Origin: Corynebacterium hindlerae
Lineage (GTDB): Bacteria > Actinomycetota > Actinomycetes > Mycobacteriales > Mycobacteriaceae
Direction: 5' to 3'
NCBI RefSeq assembly: GCF_014117265.1
Contig: NZ_CP059833.1
Coordinates: forward strand, 1,705,069-1,769,068
DNA: 64,000 bases
Shown: positions 54,101 to 62,241 of the stretch, piece by piece
How the letters are laid out: each line of letters begins with the position of its first letter
How positions within the stretch are numbered: the first letter of the stretch is position 1
Made by a program: the position numbers and the translations under genes
Notes under the pieces: model-generated
Database searches by the model: none
What the model saw: only the letters and a program-made list of their open reading frames with translations
Told to the model about the DNA's origin: nothing

Positions 54101-55902
54101 AGCACCAGCGCTACTGGACCGCAGCGCGCCCGTCGTCCTCCGGAAGCGTCGGAATGCCAGGTCACAAGGTGTCCCTTCCGGACGGTTCCGTTGCATTTTC
54201 CACCCTTGCTGAGCTGGTGCCAAGCACCGAAGCCCTCATGGAGTCTGCAGTCGTCGCGCTCGACGCCGCCGCCACCCTGGTGGCCACCGAAGAACGCGCC
54301 CCGCTGCCCCCAACTGGCGAAGTAACCACCCTCGCGCACAAGAACCTGGGCGGCATTACCTTGTCGGTGTACCGCAAGCTTGGCGACGCCATGTCCCTCG
54401 TCGCTGAAGGCTTCGCAGCATCCTCTGCTGCTGCACCCGCCACAACTGTTGACGAACCAACCCGAGTGGTAGCGCCACGCGTGACGGATGAAATCGACAT
54501 CGACGCTGTCCACTGGGATCCTACTTCTGGAGAAACTGTGGAACAGCGGATGCGCTCCATTGTCTCCGAGGCCATGGGCTACGACATTGAGGATCTCCCC
54601 CGGGAGCTTCCGCTGATCGACCTTGGCCTGGACTCCCTCATGGGCATGCGCATCAAGAACCGCATCGAGCACGATTTCCAGATCCCTGAGCTGCAAGTTC
54701 AGGCCCTTCGGGACGCATCAGTTGCCGACGTGGTGGCAATGGTGGAAGACATGGTGGCAGGCCGGGAACAAGTTGACGACGTGGCTCCAGCTGCGGGCGT
54801 CGAAAAGCCAGTGGCCAGGAAGGGTGGCGTGGGCGTGGCCCCGCGTGACGCCTCCGAGCGCCTCGTCTTCGCCACCTGGGCCACCATCACCGGTGCCGCA
54901 GCCGCTGGCGTGACCTCCGAGTTGCCGGAACTGGTGGGGACGCAGGCCGCCGACATTGCCGCGCGACTGAGCGAACGTTCCGGCGCGGTGGTCACCGAAG
55001 ATGACGTCCTCGCCGCGGAAACCCTGGAACCGCTGGCAAATCTTGTCCGCGAGGGGCTCGAGACCGAAGTCGAAGGCAACATCCGTGTCCTGCGCGCCCG
55101 CCCAGAAGGATCCCGCAAACCAGCCGTATTCATGTTCCACCCAGCTGGCGGCTCCTCCGTGGTGTACCAGCCACTCATGCGACGCCTGCCGGAAGACGTA
55201 CCGGTGTACGGCGTGGAGCGCCTCGAAGGGCCACTGACTGAGCGCGCCGCTGCGTACCTTGATGAGATCAAGCAGTACTCCGACGGCCTGCCCATCGTGC
55301 TCGGCGGTTGGAGCTTCGGCGGCGCCCTCGCCTATGAAGTAGCGCACCAGCTGAAGGACACCGATGTTGAGGTAGCACTGGTTGCGCTGCTCGACACCGT
55401 CCAACCAGCAGAAACCGTGCCAGATACGCCGGAGGAAACCCGCGCCCGGTGGGAACGCTACCAAGCCTTTGCCAAGAAGACCTACGGCCTGGACTTCCCA
55501 GTACCATTCGATCTGCTGGAAACCGCAGGCGAAGACGCGCTGCTTACCATGCTGGCGGAGTTCCTCGCCACCACCGACGCCTCCGAACACGGCCTGTCCG
55601 CCGGCGTCCTAGAACACCAGCGGGCCTCCTTTGTAGACAACCGCATTCTGGACAAGATCGACTTCACCCAATGGGCTGGAGTGAAAGTCCCAGTGATCCT
55701 GTTCCGGGCGGAGCGCATGCACGACGGCGCGATCGAATTGGAGCCACGCTACGCCACGATTAATGAAGATGGTGGCTGGTCGGCTATCGTGGAAGAGTTA
55801 GAGATCGTTCACCTGCATGGTGATCACCTTGCGGTGGTGGATGAGCCGGAAATCGCCACGGTCGGGGCGCACCTGACCCGGCGGATTACGGAGCTGACTT
55901 AA
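51157..55902 (+). CDS. pks13: Polyketide synthase Pks13 (mycolate condensase)
   Basis: Performs the final Claisen condensation of two acyl chains to the beta-keto mycolate precursor and transfers it to trehalose. The 1581-residue protein is a single module. N-terminal ACP: Ser47 in GLSSRD. Ketosynthase: Cys276 in DTACSSS, with histidines in VEAHGTGT and KSNIGHSES. Acyltransferase: Ser722 in GMSMGE. C-terminal ACP: Ser1160 in GLDSLMG. Thioesterase: Ser1386 in GGWSFGG, with a histidine near the end (LHGDHL). All active sites are intact. It lies between fadD32 and accD, its loading partners. Confidence 0.97.
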   Translation: MDSTQESTGMNVSELKEWLRSWVVATTGLPAEEITDDKSLQNFGLSSRDVVLLSGELENLLGVQLDATVAYEYPTIGALAQRLIDGASTRTLTAKGRRNVAATTGAHDIAIVGMATRFPGAANADEFWDLLVSGVDATSDLPMGRWSEYSADEVMTEKIAENNVRGGYIQDIGTFDAEFFGISPVEAANMDPQQRFALELTWEALEHAHIPASSLKGGSVGVFIGSSNVDYGMIIVADPAEAHPYALTGTASSIIPNRVSYAFDFRGPSVSVDTACSSSLVAIHDAVRALRTGDADLAIAGGVNILASPFVSTAFGELGVISPTGKIHAFSDDADGFVRADGAGLFVLKRVEEAIADGDNILGVIKGSAVNSDGHSNGLTAPNPEAQVDVLERAYADAGIDPTIVDYVEAHGTGTILGDPIEASALGAVLGKGRDIAEPTLLGSAKSNIGHSESAAGAAGLAKVLLGMRNGVIPPSINFAGPNRYIDFDAEHLEIVEDPREWPEYSGKKLAGVSGFGFGGTNAHLVVQEFDPAEYEQKPQQDSQLEGVLLPVSGLLPSRRRQAAADLADFLEGRPDADLVKVGRSLARRNHGRSRATVDASTVDEAVKRLRKVAEGKKSVGINAADAPATHGPVFVYSGFGSQHRKMAKDMLELSPMFAQRLAELNTLIEFESGWSLLDIIADDAQTYDTETAQVAITAIQIALTDYLAAFGAKPAAVVGMSMGEIAAAYAAGGLTDVDAMRIASHRSRLMGEGEKSLPEDQLGAMAVVEFSAEDLESFIAEHPEYEGIEPAVYAGPGMTTVGGPREAVMNLVEYLDGEGKFARALDVKGAGHTSAVEPLLGELAAETADIEPRPTTIPLFSSVDKGVVYPAGSVIHDSDYWLRCTRGSVWFLEATQQVFAAGHSTLVEISPNPVALMGMMNTAFSVGAADSQLLYALKRKVPAADSLRDLLAKLYVGGADINFDLLYGDGARLDAPHITWKHQRYWTAARPSSSGSVGMPGHKVSLPDGSVAFSTLAELVPSTEALMESAVVALDAAATLVATEERAPLPPTGEVTTLAHKNLGGITLSVYRKLGDAMSLVAEGFAASSAAAPATTVDEPTRVVAPRVTDEIDIDAVHWDPTSGETVEQRMRSIVSEAMGYDIEDLPRELPLIDLGLDSLMGMRIKNRIEHDFQIPELQVQALRDASVADVVAMVEDMVAGREQVDDVAPAAGVEKPVARKGGVGVAPRDASERLVFATWATITGAAAAGVTSELPELVGTQAADIAARLSERSGAVVTEDDVLAAETLEPLANLVREGLETEVEGNIRVLRARPEGSRKPAVFMFHPAGGSSVVYQPLMRRLPEDVPVYGVERLEGPLTERAAAYLDEIKQYSDGLPIVLGGWSFGGALAYEVAHQLKDTDVEVALVALLDTVQPAETVPDTPEETRARWERYQAFAKKTYGLDFPVPFDLLETAGEDALLTMLAEFLATTDASEHGLSAGVLEHQRASFVDNRILDKIDFTQWAGVKVPVILFRAERMHDGAIELEPRYATINEDGGWSAIVEELEIVHLHGDHLAVVDEPEIATVGAHLTRRITELT

Positions 55903-55916
55903 GACGTAGAAACGAG

Positions 55917-55922
55917 TAGCTT
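55917..55922 (+). promoter_or_regulatory. -10 box of accD (leaderless)
   Basis: TAGCTT, 6 nt before GTG 55929. Confidence 0.55.
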
Positions 55923-55928
55923 AGAAAC

Positions 55929-57482
55929 GTGACTGGAAAAACGACAGCAGATAAACTCGCTGATCTCCGAGCACGCCTGGAAAAAGCGAAAGATCCAGGT
56001 AGTGAGCGGGCGCGAGCGCGACGTGACGAGGCCGGCCTTACCACGCCACGTCAGCGCATCGACCGTCTGCTGGATCCAGGCTCATTCGTAGAAATCGGTG
56101 CGCTTGGCCGAACCCCCGACGATCCTGAAGCGCCATACTCAGACGGTGTGGTCACTGGCTACGGTCGCATCGAGGGGCGCCCAGTGGTGATCTACGCACA
56201 CGACAAAACCGTCTACGGTGGCTCTGTCGGTGAAACGTTCGGCCGAAAAGTCTGCGAGGTCATGGATATGGCCATCCGCGTGGGCTGCCCTGTGATTGGT
56301 ATTCAAGACTCCGGTGGCGCGCGTATTCAGGACGCAGTGACCTCCTTGGCTATGTATTCGGAGATTGCGCGTCGTCAATTGCCGCTGTCCGGCCGTAGCC
56401 CGCAGATTTCCATCATGATGGGTAAGTCCGCTGGTGGCGCCGTGTACGCCCCAGTGACCACCGACTTTGTGGTTGCTGTGGATGAGCGCGCCGAAATGTA
56501 TGTCACAGGCCCAGCCGTGATTAAGGAAGTTACCGGCGAAAACATCACCTCCGCGGAGCTCGGCGGCGCCCGCCAGCAGGAGCTTAACGGCAACGTGTCC
56601 TACGTGGCGAAGGACGAGGACGACGCCTTCAACTACGTCAAGGATCTCCTCGATCATCTCCCGCTCACCTGCAACGACCCCGGCCCGGAGTTTTGGGCTC
56701 CTTCCGACGAGGACGTCGCATTCACCGACGGGCTCGACCTGTTCATGCCGAACGACACCAACGCCGGCTACGACATGCACGACCTCATCGCGAAGCTGTT
56801 CGACGCCAACGACTTCCTCGAAGTGCAGCCAAACTTCGCGCAGAACCTGATCGTGGGCTTTGCGCGTATCGACGGCAAGTCCGTCGGCGTGATCGCGAAC
56901 CAGCCACTCGTTTATGCTGGCTGCATTGACGCAGATGCTGCCGACAAGGGCGCCCGCTTCATCCGCATCTGCGACGCCTACAACATCCCGCTCGTCTACC
57001 TGGTGGACACCCCGGGCTACCTCCCGGGTGTGGCGCAAGAAAAAGCTGGCCTCATTCACCGTGGCGCAAAGTTCGCATTCGCACTGGTAGAAGCCACGGT
57101 GCCGAAGGTATCCCTGATCGTGCGCAAGGCCTACGGCGGAGCGTATGCAGTGATGGGGTCCAAGAACCTCTCCGGTGACATCAACCTCGCGTGGCCAACT
57201 GCGCAGATCGCCGTAATGGGATCTGCTGCTGCCGTTGTGATGATCCAGGGTAAGCAGCTGGCGAAGATTGAAGACGAAAACCAGCGTGCCTACATGAAGA
57301 AAGTCTTCATGGACTTCTACGACGAGAACATGACTTCTCCGTATGTCGCCGCCGAGCGTGGCTATATTGACGCGATGATCGAACCGAATCAGACGAGGTT
57401 GGCGCTGCGTCAGGCTCTACGTCAACTCGCCACTAAAACCGAGCGTGACCTGCCGAAGAAACACACCATCATGCCGATGTAA
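55929..57482 (+). CDS. Acyl-CoA carboxylase beta subunit for mycolate synthesis (AccD4/AccD3)
   Basis: Carboxyltransferase subunit that, with a biotin-carrying alpha subunit encoded elsewhere, makes the carboxylated acyl-CoA extender for Pks13. It is named accD4 in M. tuberculosis and accD3 in C. glutamicum. The 517-residue protein has the N-half acyl-CoA site (GKSAGGAVYAPVTTDFVV) and C-half carboxybiotin site (VDTPGYLPGVAQE; RKAYGGAYAVMGSK) of the family. The start is GTG 55929 with a -10 box 6 nt upstream. Confidence 0.94.
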   Translation: MTGKTTADKLADLRARLEKAKDPGSERARARRDEAGLTTPRQRIDRLLDPGSFVEIGALGRTPDDPEAPYSDGVVTGYGRIEGRPVVIYAHDKTVYGGSVGETFGRKVCEVMDMAIRVGCPVIGIQDSGGARIQDAVTSLAMYSEIARRQLPLSGRSPQISIMMGKSAGGAVYAPVTTDFVVAVDERAEMYVTGPAVIKEVTGENITSAELGGARQQELNGNVSYVAKDEDDAFNYVKDLLDHLPLTCNDPGPEFWAPSDEDVAFTDGLDLFMPNDTNAGYDMHDLIAKLFDANDFLEVQPNFAQNLIVGFARIDGKSVGVIANQPLVYAGCIDADAADKGARFIRICDAYNIPLVYLVDTPGYLPGVAQEKAGLIHRGAKFAFALVEATVPKVSLIVRKAYGGAYAVMGSKNLSGDINLAWPTAQIAVMGSAAAVVMIQGKQLAKIEDENQRAYMKKVFMDFYDENMTSPYVAAERGYIDAMIEPNQTRLALRQALRQLATKTERDLPKKHTIMPM

Positions 57483-57491
57483 CGTTCTCGT

Positions 57492-57519
57492 TGTATATTG
57501 CGACAGAGCTGTTAGAGTA
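57492..57519 (+). promoter_or_regulatory. Candidate promoter of the 29-codon gene
   Basis: TTGTAT (57492-57497) and TAGAGT (57514-57519) are 16 bp apart. They lie 10-37 bp after the accD stop and leave a leader of about 25 nt before the ATG. Confidence 0.45.
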
Positions 57520-57551
57520 CACAGCTGATAGAAAGTGAAAGGGCACAAATA

Positions 57552-57641
57552 ATGCTGAGCACCGTTGTGGATGTAATCGGAGACCTCTTCGGCATGTTCT
57601 TCATGCTCGTCAACCAGGTCCGTGCGACGCTGTCTCGCTAA
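57552..57641 (+). CDS. 29-residue amphipathic peptide (candidate mycomembrane peptide)
   Basis: MLSTVVDVIGDLFGMFFMLV followed by NQVRATLSR. The peptide is hydrophobic with acidic residues early and basic residues late, able to form one amphipathic helix. AAAGGG lies 8 nt before the ATG, a promoter-like pair lies upstream, and a strong terminator starts 17 nt after the stop, making a compact stand-alone unit. Corynebacterial mycomembrane porins (PorA, PorH) and related mycoloylated peptides are similarly tiny and lack signal peptides. Neighbouring genes make the mycolates such peptides carry. No sequence match is claimed; a toxin or membrane-active peptide is an alternative. Confidence 0.6.
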   Translation: MLSTVVDVIGDLFGMFFMLVNQVRATLSR

Positions 57642-57658
57642 ATAGCTAGCGAATCTTC

Positions 57659-57697
57659 AAAGCTCCCGCGCCTCTTTTTGAGGGTGGGAGCTTTTTC
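57659..57697 (+). terminator. Rho-independent terminator of the 29-codon gene
   Basis: AAAGCTCCC (57659-57667) pairs with GGGAGCTTT (57686-57694), with inner CCTC/GAGG around a T5 loop, followed by TT: a strong stem. Confidence 0.85.
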
Positions 57698-57830
57698 ATG
57701 AGGTTGGGGAGTTTTGGGGGCTGGTCCGAGATCCGGGTTTCTGGTCACACCAAGGGTAAAACCCAAGGTCAGTTACCAGGTAGTCTTCTAAAACTCGGGT
57801 TTCGGTGCTGGCCCAAAATCCCAGCAACCC

Positions 57831-58178
57831 CTAAGCTTTGCGGATAACCCGCGCAGCTCCACGCCAGCCGAGCAACAGTAGGCCAGACATGACTGTGGCG
57901 ACGATGATGAAGGAAATGTGTGGCACGCGCCCGTTGTTACCTGCCCAGATCCCGAGTCCACAGACTACGGAACACACCCAAACAACACTGCCGGCGGCGA
58001 AAGAAGCTGGTGGGCTGGTGATGAAGCGGAGTAGCACCCAGCCGAGGATGACTCCGATGAGGAATGGCCACCAGGTGTCCAGGATGTTGATGAATGTGAA
58101 AGGCTCTGCTTTGTGCGCCATGCGTGCGAACACCGCGAAAAGAAAAATGGCGATGACGTCGAGCAGGAAATATTTCAT
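57831..58178 (-). CDS. DUF3054 family membrane protein
   Basis: A 115-residue protein with four TM segments. The characteristic actinobacterial DUF3054 sequence includes ARMAHKAEPFTF and WPFLIGVILGWVL. GGAGACACA precedes ATG 58178, and the start overlaps the upstream gene's stop (ATGA). A longer frame to 58442 is spurious. Function is unknown. Confidence 0.8.
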   Translation of the reverse strand: MKYFLLDVIAIFLFAVFARMAHKAEPFTFINILDTWWPFLIGVILGWVLLRFITSPPASFAAGSVVWVCSVVCGLGIWAGNNGRVPHISFIIVATVMSGLLLLGWRGAARVIRKA

Positions 58179-59173
58179 TGTGTCTCCTTTAGTCCCACTA
58201 GATACACTACCCAGCCGATTGCGGTGGCGAGGATGAAGGACACCATGCGGTACACCAGGACGGCGGCGAGGGCGGTGGCAGCGGTGAGCCCTGTGGCTAC
58301 GAGGGAGGCGGTGAGCGCGGCTTCTAACGGGCCTAATCCGCCCGGGGTCACGCCGGTGGCGCCGACAATCTTGGCGGAAAGGAAAGCGAGGGTAATACCG
58401 GGAAGAGTAGGGGAGGAGGTCACGGCCATGACTGCCGCCCACAGCGACGCCAGGTCAAGGAGGCGGTTGAGTAGGGACATCAAGGAGACGGAAGCGAAGC
58501 GGGGAAAGGTGAGTCGCACGACTTGCAGTTGATGGATCTGTTTTACTACTGCCGCCATGCCAGCGTCGGGGGTGCGACGCAGCAGCCGATTGAACACCGG
58601 GAGGACTAGACCTGCACAGCGTTCCAGGAACAGCGGGTTGTTGGCGGCCCAGTAGACCAGGAATGCCAGTAGCGCCATGCCGGCGCCCACGAGGAGGAGA
58701 GACCAGAGCGAGAATGTTGCCCCGAGGAGGAGTACCGCGCCGAGGCCGAGGAGGACGAGCCAGAGCGTCGATAAAGCGCCGGAAAGCACTACAAACCAGC
58801 TGATAACCATGACGGACGCGCCCCACGCCCGCTGCACCTTGAACTGCAACACGGTGGAGAGCGCCGGCCCGCCGGGGAGACTGTTCGACCAGGAGTTAGC
58901 AGCGAGCACCAACGCCAATGCTTGCCGACGCCCCACCGCCACACCCCCGGCCCGCAGCAGCTCCACCATGACTTCAGCCATCGCGACGAACGACAGCGCA
59001 CACAGCACAACCGTGAGCACCACCCACGGTAGGGACGCTGTGCGCACCGCGGCGATTCCTTGGGCGATGAAGTCGAGCTGGTCGCGGAAGAAAAAGGCCG
59101 CCGCGCCGAGGAGCGCGACGGTGATGATGACGCGTGCCCAGCGAGCACGAAACAGCTTGCCGAGCGCGTCCAC
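58175..59173 (-). CDS. Lysylphosphatidylglycerol-synthase-like (UPF0104) membrane protein
   Basis: A 332-residue protein with about eight TM segments, resembling the membrane (flippase-type) half of MprF/AglD-like proteins. Visible motifs are NSWSNSLPGGPALSTVLQF and GATGVTPGGLGPLEAALTASLVATG. It has no cytoplasmic synthetase domain, so it would move or bind a lipid rather than aminoacylate it. It shares single-base or ATGA junctions with mmpL3 upstream and DUF3054 downstream, indicating one operon with the TMM exporter. Confidence 0.82.
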   Translation of the reverse strand: MDALGKLFRARWARVIITVALLGAAAFFFRDQLDFIAQGIAAVRTASLPWVVLTVVLCALSFVAMAEVMVELLRAGGVAVGRRQALALVLAANSWSNSLPGGPALSTVLQFKVQRAWGASVMVISWFVVLSGALSTLWLVLLGLGAVLLLGATFSLWSLLLVGAGMALLAFLVYWAANNPLFLERCAGLVLPVFNRLLRRTPDAGMAAVVKQIHQLQVVRLTFPRFASVSLMSLLNRLLDLASLWAAVMAVTSSPTLPGITLAFLSAKIVGATGVTPGGLGPLEAALTASLVATGLTAATALAAVLVYRMVSFILATAIGWVVYLVGLKETQ

Positions 59174-61539
59174 TAGTTGCCTTCTTCCCTCAGGCGTTTC
59201 ATCAGTTCAGCGAAGGGGACCAAGTTTTCGTCAGAGATGGTGGAGCGTCCGCCACGAATTGCGGCGTTGTGGACGGAAACGTCGTGCACCGACATCTCCC
59301 GTGGCACAGGCGCCGGTGTAGGCGCTGGATCAGGTTCAGGCGCAGGCTCTGACGCGGGCGATGGAACAAGGGCCGGCTGAGGGGCAGGCTTAGCAACCGG
59401 AGCGATGACGGGCTCCTTGCCGTGTCCCATCCGCTCGGACGCCAGCTTGACCCACTGCGGCGCCCACCAGTTGTCTTCACGGAGCAGGTGCATGACGGCT
59501 GGGACGAGCATCATGCGGATGATCGTCGCGTCGAGGATGAGGGCCGCGATCATGCCGAAGGCGATGTACTTCATCATGACGATGTTGGAGAACCCGAAGG
59601 CGCCACACACCACGATCATGATGAGCGCAGCGGCGGTGATGATGGAACCGGTGTGTGCGGTGCCGTACTTGATGGCGTGGTCTGTGGCGTCGCCCCGATT
59701 GCGGGACTCCACCATGCGGGAGACCAGGAATACTTCGTAGTCGGTGGAGAGGCCGTAGACGATGGCCACGATCAGCACCAGCACCGGAGACATCAGTGGC
59801 CCTGCGGTGAAGTCGAAGAGCGTTCCGCCGAGGCCGTCAACGAACATCGCCGTCAGGATGCCGAGCGTCGCGCCGAGACCAAGCACCGTCATGATGATCG
59901 CCTTTGCCGGCAGGATCAGTGAACCAAACACCAGCGCCATGAGCACAAACGTAGCGATGATGATGTACAGCGCCATCCACGGCAACTTATCGAACAACGC
60001 CTCGATCGACTCAACTTCCAGCGCCGGGGTGCCACCGATATAGACGTTCACCCCCTCGGGGACGTCTATCGCACGCAATTGCTTCACGACGGCATCGTTG
60101 TTCTCACGATCCACGATCCCCGCAGAAAGCACAGTGGTGCCGTCCTTGGTGGGGTGGGAAGGCGAGAACCGTCCGGTCAGCCCTTCCACGGCATTGGCCT
60201 GCTGGTAGATCTGCACCAGCTGATTGTTGTCTGCCTCGGTGACCACGAGCTTGATGGGCTCGGTGCGGAAGTCGGGGAAGGAAGAATCGAAGGTGCTTTG
60301 GGCAGCGCGCACCTCGTCGGATGGCGGCAGGTAGGTTTCATTGATCCCGCCGAACTTCACTCCCGTCAGCGGGATGGTCAGGCCAAGCAACACGGCGATG
60401 ATACCGGCAGCGACGAGCCTGGAGTGCTTCATGGACCAAGCGGGGATGCGTGCCCAAATGGTCTGTTCCCACAGGGACTCGTCCTTAGCGGTCTTGCGGA
60501 TCGCCCACTTGTCGATGTTCTTCCCCAGCATGCCGAACAGTGCGGGAAGGACCGTGACGGACAGGAACGCAGCGAGTCCCACAGCGGAGATCGCGCCATA
60601 GGCGATGGATTTAAGGAAGGCTTGTGGGAAAACGAACAGGCCCGAGAGGGCCACGATCACCATGAGTGCGGAGAACACGACAGTTTGCCCAGCGGTAGCC
60701 ACGGTGGTCGCCACAGCCGGTTTGATGTCTTTACCCGCGGCCATTTCCTCGCGGAACCGAGAGACCATGAACAGGCCGTAGTCGATGGCCAGGCCCAAGC
60801 CCAGAAGCGTCACCACGGATTGCGCAAACACGTTCACCTGGGCTTGTGCAGCCAGAACGGACAGGACTCCCAGGGAACCCGCGATGGACAGGATACCGAC
60901 CACCAGCGGCATGACGGCAGCGACCACGGACCCGAAAACAATCAGCAGCAACAGCGCGACCAATGGCAGAGCAAACAGCTCAGCACGTTTGATGTCGCCG
61001 CTCATGCCGTCGTCAAGCGCGTCGGCGACGGCGGTGGCACCAGCGACCCTCGTGGTGACCTCGCCGGGCAGGGCGTCGGTAAGCACTGCGTCCTCCACGG
61101 CGCGGTAGGACTTCAGAGTTTGCTCGCCGTCGCCCTTCAACCCCACGGCGGCGAACGCGGTCCGCTTGTCCGGGGTGATCAGCTTCGGGTTTTGCTTATC
61201 AAAATAGCTGGTGACGTGGGCGATATGATCGGGGTGCTGCTCCTTGAGCTGCGTGAGGTGCTGCTGCGCCGCCGTTATCACGGCAGGGTCATCCACCGAC
61301 TTGCCCTCGGGGGCCTCAAACAAAATGATGACGTCACCAGAGTTGTCACGCCCGAAGGTATCCAACTCGATGCGGGCAGCTGCGCTCGAGGAGGAATGGG
61401 GATCGTCCCAGCCTTCTTGGCTCATGCGATCACCAAGTTTGGTGCCCTGAAAAGCGAATAGCCCCAAGATAGCTGCGACGATCAAGATCGGCACAGTGAT
61501 GCGAAAGCGATAGGCAATCTCGCCCCAACGATAGAACAC
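59173..61539 (-). CDS. mmpL3: MmpL3-type RND exporter of trehalose monomycolate
   Basis: Exports trehalose monomycolate to the periplasm for MytA/MytB; the C. glutamicum counterpart is CmpL1. The 788-residue protein has two repeats of one TM, a periplasmic domain and five TMs. The proton-relay Asp-Tyr pairs lie in LAIDYGLFMVSRFREE and LSTDYEVFLVSRMVE. The cytoplasmic C-terminus is Pro/Ala-rich and ends LMKRLREEGN. I set the start at GTG 61539 with AAGGAAA upstream. The longer frame to 61692 would overlap the NYN gene and encodes an unrelated basic stretch. Confidence 0.93.
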   Translation of the reverse strand: MFYRWGEIAYRFRITVPILIVAAILGLFAFQGTKLGDRMSQEGWDDPHSSSSAAARIELDTFGRDNSGDVIILFEAPEGKSVDDPAVITAAQQHLTQLKEQHPDHIAHVTSYFDKQNPKLITPDKRTAFAAVGLKGDGEQTLKSYRAVEDAVLTDALPGEVTTRVAGATAVADALDDGMSGDIKRAELFALPLVALLLLIVFGSVVAAVMPLVVGILSIAGSLGVLSVLAAQAQVNVFAQSVVTLLGLGLAIDYGLFMVSRFREEMAAGKDIKPAVATTVATAGQTVVFSALMVIVALSGLFVFPQAFLKSIAYGAISAVGLAAFLSVTVLPALFGMLGKNIDKWAIRKTAKDESLWEQTIWARIPAWSMKHSRLVAAGIIAVLLGLTIPLTGVKFGGINETYLPPSDEVRAAQSTFDSSFPDFRTEPIKLVVTEADNNQLVQIYQQANAVEGLTGRFSPSHPTKDGTTVLSAGIVDRENNDAVVKQLRAIDVPEGVNVYIGGTPALEVESIEALFDKLPWMALYIIIATFVLMALVFGSLILPAKAIIMTVLGLGATLGILTAMFVDGLGGTLFDFTAGPLMSPVLVLIVAIVYGLSTDYEVFLVSRMVESRNRGDATDHAIKYGTAHTGSIITAAALIMIVVCGAFGFSNIVMMKYIAFGMIAALILDATIIRMMLVPAVMHLLREDNWWAPQWVKLASERMGHGKEPVIAPVAKPAPQPALVPSPASEPAPEPDPAPTPAPVPREMSVHDVSVHNAAIRGGRSTISDENLVPFAELMKRLREEGN

Positions 61540-61564
61540 AGGTTTCCTTTCGTTCCGCCAGCGG

Positions 61565-62239
61565 TTAGCGGGAAGATAGCAGCGCGGACAGAGGACGGAA
61601 CGGCTGCAGCCACGCGCCTTCCTGTGGGAGCGAATCCAGGTTGATACGCGGCAGCGGTTCGCGGAACACACCTGGGATCTCTTCCAGATCAATGAATTTA
61701 ATTGCCTCGTGGCTGACCGCCCACGATGCGTGCTCGTGGAAACCGATCACCGTCGCCGGAATGTCCTGCTGGACCAGCTTCTCCAGCAACTCGCGGAAAT
61801 TCTGCCCATCAGCAGACGCCACGATAACGCCCTGGAGGATCCCCTCGTTGAAGCGACGCTTGATGTGCTCCAACATGTCCGGATCCACATCGGAATCTTC
61901 GCCTACCTTCGGCTTGGCAAAGACCGCGAAACCTACGTTACGCAGGGCTTCCACCCAGGGACGCATGACGTCTGCGCCACCGTGCGGGACGTTGGTAAAC
62001 ACGGTGGCTTCCGGTTCGATATGTTCGCCGACCTCTGCAGATAGTTCAGCGCCACGGTTTAGGAGCCAGCGACCGATGGCGTCGAAACGCGGGCGGTACG
62101 CTGCGGTAGGGCGACCCCCGAGGATGGCGCCCAACCCCATGTCGATGTTCGGAGCATCCCATACCAGCAGCAAAGTCTGCGGTGGTTCGAAGTCCTGTGG
62201 GTGATCGGAGTAGTTGTGCATGAATTCGTGAGCAGACAT
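61565..62239 (-). CDS. NYN-domain protein (Rv0207c-like)
   Basis: A 224-residue protein with a NYN/PIN-like nuclease fold: the acidic DAPNIDMGLGAI motif (about 29-40) and D-rich strands VGEDSDVDPDM and ASADGQNF fit metal-binding sites. M. tuberculosis Rv0207c is the same family and lies between mmpL3 and trmB, as here. The RNA target is unknown. It begins 2 bp after the trmB stop and ends 25 bp before mmpL3. Confidence 0.85.
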   Translation of the reverse strand: MSAHEFMHNYSDHPQDFEPPQTLLLVWDAPNIDMGLGAILGGRPTAAYRPRFDAIGRWLLNRGAELSAEVGEHIEPEATVFTNVPHGGADVMRPWVEALRNVGFAVFAKPKVGEDSDVDPDMLEHIKRRFNEGILQGVIVASADGQNFRELLEKLVQQDIPATVIGFHEHASWAVSHEAIKFIDLEEIPGVFREPLPRINLDSLPQEGAWLQPFRPLSALLSSR

Positions 62240-62241
62240 GG

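Noticed and set aside
57698..57830. Possible structured RNA between the peptide gene and DUF3054
   Set aside because: Only short, weak pairings such as GGGT-AAA-ACCC and loosely repeated CTCGGGTTTC/CCGGGTTTCT were seen. Nothing supports a defined RNA.
60079..61461. 460-codon plus-strand frame
   Set aside because: Antisense to mmpL3; its low-complexity His/Asp/Gly/Gln-rich translation is typical of a shadow frame.
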